64,000 nucleotides of DNA from positions 2,542,001 to 2,606,000 of the forward strand of contig JANCIK010000009.1 in assembly GCA_028532985.1 (NCBI GenBank). The letters are read 5' to 3'. Both the position numbers and the translations under genes were made by a program. The DNA is from Stropharia rugosoannulata. Taxonomy: Eukaryota > Basidiomycota > Agaricomycetes > Agaricales > Strophariaceae. The notes under the pieces are model-generated. The model was not told the origin of the DNA, made no database searches, and saw nothing but the letters and a program-made list of their open reading frames with translations. The first letter of the stretch is position 1. Every line of letters starts with the position of its first letter. Below, one piece after another: positions 56,312 to 64,000 of this stretch.

Positions 56312-59114
56312 CTAAAGCTTAGCTTTAGATTTTCGTAGCTCCTTTCCCTGCTCACGCAACACCCGACGCAATAACTTGCCGCTGGGTGAGGTGGGAATCG
56401 AATCAATGAATTCGACGCCTCCAGCCAGATGTTTGTAGGCGACTTTGTTTGCGGCCACATGCTTGAAGTAGCATTAGACAGGATCCAAAATTATATGAGC
56501 ATATGCAGTTACCTTAATAATAGACCCTTTGATTTCTGCTAGGATTGCCCCATTCTGTCTTGAGCGTTGTCGGGCGTCCTCAGTCAATACCACATATGCC
56601 AAAGGAACTTCACCGCCTAGTAGTCCATATTGATAAAATGTAGATGAATGGAAAGCTGTGAGGACTGACTGTAGTCGTCTGGTACACCAACTACACAGAC
56701 GTCGCGAACGTCTTTATGGTCCAGGATGCACCCTTCCAGCTCAGCAGGAGCAACTTGGAACCCTTTCACTTTCATGATTTCCTTATCGTGTAAGTTAGTA
56801 CACGCTCCGTTGATCAAACATAGGTCAAACCTTGAGACGATCCATAACGATCACTTCTCCGTCTGGGCGTATCCTTACTTCATCACCAGTCTTGACCCAC
56901 CTTGTTTGAAGATATCAGTGAAACCATAACGTCTTAGTAAACAGCAGTAAGAAATACATACCCATCTATAAACGTTTCCTTTGAGCTGCAAGCAGAGTTG
57001 GTATGACGGAAACGGTTCATGAGTATGAAAAGCGCTTACGCTTGAACGTTATTAGAGTAGCTCAACGCAACAGAAGGCGTTTTTATAATGAGCTCCCCTG
57101 GTTCGTTATAGCCTGCCAAAGCCCCGTCCTGTTTAACAACGCGTGCCACTACGCCAGGAAGAAGGACGCCGCTGCCTGCAAAAGTTAACAGGGTCACTAT
57201 GAGTCCCCAGTATCGACGGAGAGATGCTGTAGACTAACTTCCAGAAACACCTCGGTTTTGCGTCACAGGCCACATGGTGGTAGCCGTACATGTCTCCGTC
57301 ATTCCTAAAGCAAGTCAGAACTATTTTACGAACGAACATAAGACATACCGTAAGCTTGGCCAATATGAGCTGTAGGAAACATTTCAAACAGTCTCTGGTT
57401 CAATTCATGGGACAAGGGAGCTGCTCCCGACATGATGAGCCGGATATACTTTGAAATATCATAATCTTTGACGGCAGGATGCTATAATATGGGTTAGTAT
57501 GTTAGCCAACTATGTGATAACGAATGCAGCGTTCTTACTTTGCATATTAACACTACTTGAGGTGGAACAAGGCTATTGACAAAAATGACATGCTTAGTGA
57601 ACACCAAAGAGGCCGAGGAGATAAAACTGAGACGGACTAAAGGTGGCTGATATGATGGCGGACAATGCTCTTGAGCATATCTACAAAATTAAATTTTGGG
57701 ATAACAACTATAGACATCTAGTCCTCGATGAAGTAAGATTCCATATATAGAAGATGGTCACTAGGAACGTACCCCGCAATAAATGATATAATGCAGCTAT
57801 CCGATAGATCAGAGATGATTATGAACAGCGGGATATTCCGCCATTTGTGCACATACATTGATAACGAGCCCATATATGTCTGCATCAGTTGTATGCGTCA
57901 GATACGAATGGTGCACTTTTGCAATTCAAAGTTTTCTTACGATAGAATGGAAGAACTAAGATGTGTGCTTTAGCTTGAACTGTATTTCGCACTGAACAGA
58001 TATGTGTTTACCTCCAATGGCAACGTCTCCGGGACGATAGCGTTGGTTCTCCCAGTCACAATAATCCTCATTAACCCTGTTGTGGACCGCAATCTGCAAA
58101 ACGTTTGCAATAAGGGCGTAATGTGGAATAGCCACTGCCTGTAGCAAGTTAAAATGGACATAACAACAGAAGAACTGGTTGTACCTTTGGACGCCCAGTA
58201 GTCCCAGATGAGAAGCTGTAGAAAGCCAACTTCGTTTTCCCTTCGCCGGGTGCTAGCTTTCTCTCGACATATTGTGTTTTGCTCCGCAAACCGAATTCGA
58301 GCAAACTCCCGACTGTTTCGTGGACTCCTTTGTTAATACGATCGGTTACTCCCTTTATATTGAATAGAACAACGCGATCGGCGGATAAACCAGTCGTACG
58401 AGCAGCTTCCAAAGCAATAGATAATGATTCTGGGTGTACAATGATAAGAGATGCTCTGGTTTCCTGAACTTGGTATACCAATTCATTAGCAGTAAAATCA
58501 GGATTCGCGCCCCTTTTTATTATAGACGTATTAGCTGAGAAAGTTCAGCATGAGTTGACAAGGTAAAGCTTACGAGATAATAGCTCCCAGTTTATGAGCT
58601 GCCCAAATAGCAACGGGGTAATCTTAAGCATGACAAGTATTAGCAGAAGAAATGTACGTGCATATAGGAACTCACCAACGTGATTTCGACTAAAAAGAAG
58701 AACTGATTTGTACGTCCGGTCAGCGAACAATTACGGGCCTCAGTACGCCACCCCACATACCAACGTCGTTCTCTCCTGAACAACTATGAGAACATCCAAC
58801 ATAAAGCCCGAGTTGTAAAAGAACATACCTATGTCATATTTCATCTTTAAGCCATTGGCCAGTCCATGGGTCCGAGTGCGGAGCTATATGGGTGGACCGT
58901 AAAGCGTTAATCTAGTCTCCACCAAGTCTCAACCATTGGTGCATTCACTACTTACGTCTTCTTCGTAGACCTTGCGTCCCGTGGCATCCTCCAGCAGCCA
59001 TGGAGTCTCACTCCGCCTCTTTGGACGAGTCTGGTGTATGCCGTCAAATATGAACTGTGGTACAGTGAGATCATCTGGAATGAAGGGTGCTTGTTGCTGT
59101 GGGTGAAACTCCAT
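56312..59114 (-). CDS. 4-coumarate-CoA-ligase-like adenylate-forming enzyme 1, PTS1-type end
   Basis: Activates a carboxylic acid to its adenylate and then the CoA thioester. The start at 59114 gives MEFHPQQQAPFIPDDLTVPQFI. Small exons follow: THGLANGLKMKYDI, then WAAHKLGAIISGANP-like sequence, ELVYQVQETRASLIIVHPE, the phosphate loop FYSFSSGTTGRPK, AIPHYALIANVLQIAVHN, EMFPTAHIGQAYGM, LLPGVVARVVKQDGALAGYNEPGELIIKTP, WVKTGDEVRIRPDGEVIV, KEIMKVKGFQVAPAELEGCI, GVPDDYS, and SPSGKLLRRVLREQGKEL with the catalytic Lys. The protein ends KSKAKL, a PTS1-type tripeptide that implies peroxisomal import. Many introns; I saw no stop or frameshift in the coding blocks, but not every junction was resolved. 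The acyl substrate is unknown. Same orientation as ligase 2 and the P450. Confidence 0.82.
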
Positions 59115-59551
59115 GATGCGTGGTGGTGGTGGGTGCGTATATTACTAACCGACTCTGCTTAGTTAAAGAATCCAGTCATGCATAATGAATTGGCGAGCCG
59201 CAATGAGAAAGAATGCTATAGGCATCACGGGCACATGAGGGATTGAGATTGACGTCTACTGCCAATTGGCTGATGGTCAAGTGAACGTGCAAGTTATTCA
59301 CACCGCGTCGGCTTGCAGTCGGCTATCAATTTCCGTTTTGGTGCTCCTCATTGACGACAAGGAGGCGGATACTATAGATTTAGGATAATTAAGTCTACTG
59401 ACAAGTTGGCAAGTATCAACGGTGGCAGCGATTTCCATATTTCCATGAATTAGTCATAAACACAAGAGGCATCATCACTGCGCGAGGGTCGTACTGAACT
59501 GCTTATACGTCCAAGTTCAGAAGATACACCTTCAACGGAAGAAGAGCGCCG
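59115..59551. other. Intergenic region between the two ligases
   Basis: About 440 bp, containing the 3' flank of ligase 2 and the promoter of ligase 1. No gene seen. Confidence 0.45.
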
Positions 59552-62356
59552 TCACAGCTTCGCTTGAACTTCTATTCTGGGTTCCGCTTCGAATCGCTTG
59601 GCTGCCTCACGAAAAAATCTGCGCATGATTTTCCCGCTACCATTTCTCTACCATTCAAAGGTTAAGTATTTTGTAACCTGGAACAGATGATCGAGCATAC
59701 GCACTGGTATTTTATCCACGAACCGAACACCCGTCAGGCGCTTGTAGCTCGCCTTACGAGTAGCAACATGCTAGAAACATCTGAATTATGTTCGGTGAAT
59801 GATGCAAATTGCTTACCTTTAGTATACTCTCTCTTAGATGTTGTGACACAATGGGATCGCGGATAGCATACTCTGTCGCACTAGGCGTCAGGACAATGAA
59901 AGCCAATGGCAGCTCCCCACTATGTTCGTCGGCTATACCCACAACACACGCTTCGGTTACATCAGGATGTGAAAGAATGCAACCTTCCAGCTCGGCAGGA
60001 GCGACCTGAAAGCCTCTGACTTTGAGGAACTCCTGATTTCATGAAGTACAGTTCAAAACTAGAACGACCATATCGTAATAAAGCACGTACTTTAAGACGA
60101 TCTATTACAAATATCTCGCCGTTGCTAGTTAACATGGCTTCATCCCCTGTATGCAGCCAACTTAAAGGGAAGTATTAGCTCTGCACCCATCATCATAAAG
60201 GTTTTAGAAACATACCCGTTTTTAAAGGTTGTCGCCGAGCTAGGACGCACAATTCCATAAATCTTCTTAATAGAAAAACATCCACTCACGACAATGCATC
60301 GTTTAAATACCCTAGAGCAGCTGAAGGACTTTTCACAATCAATTCTCCCGGCTCCCCGAGCTGAGTATGACTGCCATCAGGCCTAACAGTCTTGGCTAGC
60401 ACGCCGGGCAACATTCTACCCCCACCTAAGGTCGTGTGCGCTTTAGTAGTACAACAAGGAAAAGTACAGTCTCTTCTTACTTCCCAGCGGCCCTCGTCTT
60501 TGTGAATGCCCAATCATAGAAACCGTACAGACAGCCTCGGTCAGGCCTGGGCACATAGATATTTAAGTATCGTTGTCCCTCATGTACAATAGACATACCG
60601 TATGCCTGACCAATTTGCGCTCGAGGAAAAACTTCATGTAAGTTTTCCTGGATCTGGTCTGAGAGAGGCGCCGCTCCTACAACATCACGAACCACTCCTC
60701 AGTATATTGGAAGGCTGAATGTCCCGAGAACCACGTACCTATCATCACATATCTTACACTATCTAAGTCGTAGTCTGTGGCATCGGGATGCTGCATGATT
60801 TGATGAGAATGATAAAAGGGATGATGGAGTTCTTAAATTTACCTTACAGAAGGCGATGGCTTGAGGAGGCACAAGACTTAAATCGTCGATTAGCTCCTCA
60901 ATCACGCTTGTTGGTAAGAAGAGAAATTACTTACAATAAATGGGAAATTCGATACCGCGAAATGCTCTTCATAACCCTTATGAAATCATACTTGGACGCC
61001 ACAACGAGGGTCATCTGCATTGTAATGAGCCTAAGTTTATCGACGTTCAGTCTTCGTAACTCACAGCGGAGAACAAGACTAGATGAAGCTGCATTTAACT
61101 CGCATCGGCCATAGTTGAGTTTGATCAAATTACTCACACTTATAACAAGACCAGCGTTATCTAAATGTCATGAGTCGCAAAGAAGTCCAGCCCAGACAAT
61201 CACTCACGGTAAAAAGGCAGAACTTTAATGACTCGTTGAGTGAAGCAGGAAGATGCAATATGGGTGCATACTTACCGCCTAACGCCACGTCCCCAGGTCG
61301 GAATGACTGTCCACGCCTTTGTGCCGCTTCTTTTCCAACTTGATTATGCGCAGCCATTTGAATTATATTAGCAATAATCGCATAATGAGAAATTGCCACA
61401 GCCTAAGATTGTTAGAACGGTCGGAAGTATGATCATCGATGTAACAGTATATTACCTTCGGCTTTCCAGTAGTACCAGACGACCACGAAAGTAGAGCGAT
61501 TTTTGATTTTCCATCCCCCTTCTGGAACGATATCTTCTGATCTGATTGAACCCTTTTGACTCCAATAGATAGAAGGTCAGGGACATTCGGTATGTTAGAA
61601 AATACAGGCACCCCGTCTTTATTCAGCAATATAATGCGATTTGTAGGTAGACCAACCAGACGTGCAGCAACTAAAGCGACTTCCATAAGACAACTGTGCA
61701 CGATAATAAATGTCACTCTGGCAATCTGTAGCTGCCACGCTATCTCTTCTGGACTGAACTGGGGATTCGAACATCTATTTAAGGGCCGTTAGTAGGGTGA
61801 GTCTTGCAGAAACTTTGCGGACTTACGTTACAATTCCACCCAACTCGTGTACGGCCCACATTGCCACTGGGTAGGCTGCAGATTCATAGACAGTAAGGTA
61901 AGGTACGGCGTGATTATCAGCGGTTCATACAAGTATGATTGGGGCTCAGAAGCATCACTACGAAAAATCAGTAAATTATAATCAGACATATACTAATGTA
62001 AACGCACCAGTATCGTGTACACCTTAAAGAAGGGCATTATGAGTAAATGGAAAGTGCCGTAAAATGCATGAGTGTACCTATACCATGTTGCAAAGATAAT
62101 CCATTGGCTAAGCTCCGCGTTTGGTTCTTCAACTACAAGTGAATGAATCAGACAAAACTATGGACGTATGAGACTAGATACCTACCTCCCAAAAATGAGT
62201 AGTACGACCCGTTTCTTTATCTATCATACAAGGGATTCTGTCGCGTTGAGGCTGGATAGTATGTTTGTGATGGAGCATGAATTTTGCCAAGGTAAGATCA
62301 TCGGGAATGAGAGGAAGGTCAAGGGAATCTGATGGTTGGATATCAGTTATCGACAT
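59552..62356 (-). CDS. 4-coumarate-CoA-ligase-like adenylate-forming enzyme 2, PTS1-type end
   Basis: Paralog of ligase 1 with the same domain order. The start at 62356 gives MSITDIQPSDSLDLPLIPDDLTLAKFML. Then come FIIVHSCLMEVALVAARLVG, the phosphate loop LLSWSSGTTGKPK, AISHYAIIANIIQMAAHN, RPGDVALG, FPRAQIGQAYGM, RPDGSHTQLGEPGELIVKSPSAALGYLND, GIADEHSGELPLAFIVL, and FVDKIP joined across a short intron to RNGSGKIMRRFF with the catalytic Lys. It ends EVQAKL, again an AKL PTS1-type end. Many introns of about 50-60 nt. The two ligases are tandem, same orientation, with about 440 bp between. They differ in several loops that would shape the acyl pocket, so different substrates are possible. Confidence 0.82.
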
Positions 62357-63150
62357 CGCCTGCGGCTTTCTGAAAGTTCGTTACGACTGAACAGCTTTGT
62401 CGGCGGGTGCTGGACTCAGGGTGACAAAATCCGCCTTGTTTGAAGCGGATGTGGCCACGCTCATTTATAGCTCAAGCGTTCTTCACGCTATGTACTTCTC
62501 ATTAAGTGCAAACAGTGGTTTCGTCCGAGTACGGTGATGTGGATAGTTGGATCCATCCTTCTGCCCAGCGCAACGAGGCAAATGATAAGATTTCGGGCCG
62601 TAATGAAGGCCGACAGCACCCAATTGTTTCCGATTAGTGCGCTTTAATTGAGGTAATAACGGCTATATGGGCGTATGGGGAAAGGGAGAGATTATTCGAA
62701 ATACAGAAGTGTGTTCATGACTGCTCATGAACGTCTTGTCATTAGGCGGTCATGACACAGCGAAAAGCGTAAATTACGACGCTCAGCCACAGTAATGCTT
62801 TGGGTCCGGGTAAATAGATCCAAGAACGCACTCCGGTCTTTTCGAAAAGACTCTCGCAGATAGTGCTTGATAGCACTGAGTAGCCGGTCTTCACGTACAG
62901 CTTCGTACAGCTCTTTGCCCCTGCATGAATGCCGGTTGATCCCCTGCCATGTTTCTTTAATGAAGCGTTAAATCAAGCTTCGTTGTTAATAAACCACCGG
63001 GAGATAGCTTGGAAACAGGTAAAAAGTTATCTGCTAGCTGAAAATAAGCTTCAAGACGCCGATATGAACGATGCACGTTCCCGTATCGTAGAGTCAGCAG
63101 ACCCTGCCGAAGTCATTCAACTAGCCTGATTACGCTCATAATACGATATT
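62357..63150. other. Intergenic region upstream of ligase 2
   Basis: Promoter side of ligase 2 and 3' flank of the next gene. One 66-codon plus-strand frame at 62929-63129 has no motif. No gene seen. Confidence 0.4.
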
Positions 63151-64000
63151 TCATAATCGCGGGACCAAGGATTCTGCCTGCTTCTCTTCTCCGGCAGACT
63201 TCACCGCCTGCAAGCGCTTTTCCTTTTCGATGCTCTTGGGCCGACTGAGCCAGCTGGCAAGCCCGTGGCTCTTTTCCCCCTCCTCTGCCTCCGGGATGAG
63301 TGCAGGCCGGTATTTGTACCACCAGTGTATCGCAGCCTCCTTCTCCCGATCACCCGTCTTCTCGATGAGCTCAGTGAACAGAGCAGTTAATAGTTCAGAT
63401 TTTTTGGTAGGCCGCTCGCCCGCGGAGGAATCAACGCCACCGCCAGCGGCAGGCATTTCCGTTATCAATAAGCGGGTTTCATCCAGGGTATATAGCATGA
63501 GCGAGAGTGGCAGTGACGAGATTGTTGATATCAACATTAGGTGTAATTTGTGCAGCCGTTCCAATTGTTCATTGGCACTGGAACTGTCCATCGCATCAGG
63601 TGTCAATGCATGTATGGTATCCAATAGCGTCTTGATGCAGAACCAGGCGAGTGCGTGTGTGTCCTGTGCGGTGCCCTGTTCAGCAAGTTGACTCACGGTA
63701 GCGCTCCGCACAAGTGCCGAAAATGCAAGTCGTAACTGGGGCGTGTTCAACTTGCCGTCCGCGGAGTTCTGCGTATGCATCAGAGTGATTAGCATGGTCG
63801 GCGAGTAGTAGACCGGGTGGTCATTGGAACCAAGAAAGGAATATAATTACCTCGATAAGACATTTAGTGTAAAACGGAATCATGCGCTGGACAAATGTAG
63901 AAGACTTTGCTTGCTGTATTTCGGCGTGTTCTTGTCCGACAGCTTTAACCTCAGGGACATCAGTCTTGGAGTGATCGTGCTTCATCCCCAATTCAATATC
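63151..64000 (-). CDS. C-terminal part of an unidentified larger protein (partial)
   Basis: Two exons are visible: 64000-63851 (open to the window edge) and 63768-63151, with an 82-nt intron (GTAATT to CGCAG). The first reads DIELGMKHDHSKTDVPEVKA and ends MIPFYTKCLIE; the second continues NSADGKLNTPQLRLAFSALVRSA, then ALAWFCIKTLLDTI, LHKLHLMLISTISSLPLSLMLYTLDE, KKSELLTALFTELIEKTGDREKEAAIHWWYKYRPAL and a basic tail. The helical, leucine-rich pattern suggests an alpha-solenoid (HEAT-like) C-terminus, but I cannot name the family. The upstream part lies outside the window. Confidence 0.6.

Overview
The window looks like nuclear DNA of a basidiomycete fungus, most likely an Agaricomycete. Almost every gene is cut by many 50-80 nt spliceosomal introns with short GT donors and CTNA-type branch points. 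The protein families also fit: DUF6534 seven-helix membrane proteins, a fungal kinase-like family, type-B carboxylesterases, a P450 beside CoA ligases, and a fungal CFA synthase. I found no tRNA, rRNA or CRISPR. Gene models were built by reading frames and splice junctions by eye and by comparing paralogs inside the window.

Layout. 1.8-3.2 kb (minus): Ser/Thr/Pro-rich single-pass membrane protein with an unresolved frame change. 5.5-7.5 kb (plus): Golgi-type GDPase/apyrase of the GDA1/CD39 family. 8.3-9.4 kb: non-autonomous DNA transposon with 173-bp TIRs and a 9-bp target duplication. 9.8-11.9 kb (plus): cyclopropane-fatty-acyl-phospholipid synthase whose best model needs a one-nucleotide exon. 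14.3-20.1 kb (plus): two tandem secreted-type carboxylesterases. 20-25 kb: gene-poor, GC-rich, repeat-bearing DNA. 25-40 kb (plus): tandem array of DUF6534 membrane proteins, five full-length copies (A, C, E, G, H) and three broken or partial ones (B, D, F), with duplicated promoter and 3' flank segments. 42.4-43.8 kb (minus): poly-Ser/Ala single-pass membrane protein, divergent from the next array. 43.9-53.1 kb (plus): four tandem kinase-like genes. The first is open; the next two carry stop or frameshift lesions, and the fourth has two stops plus a 1,162-bp inverted-repeat element. 53.4-62.4 kb (minus): a P450 and two 4-coumarate-CoA-ligase-like enzymes that both end in AKL, a peroxisomal PTS1-type tripeptide. 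63.2-64.0 kb (minus): C-terminal part of a larger unidentified protein running off the window.

How they fit together. The single-copy genes are housekeeping (Golgi GDPase, membrane-lipid CFA synthase). The rest is accessory sequence shaped by tandem duplication and decay. The P450 and two ligases share an orientation and plausibly form a small catabolic or secondary-metabolic group acting on carboxylic acids; this is inference from adjacency only. The DUF6534 and kinase-like arrays show birth-and-death evolution, with transposon or repeat insertions ending one copy in each. Four gene copies in three families carry GC-AG introns at positions where paralogs use GT.
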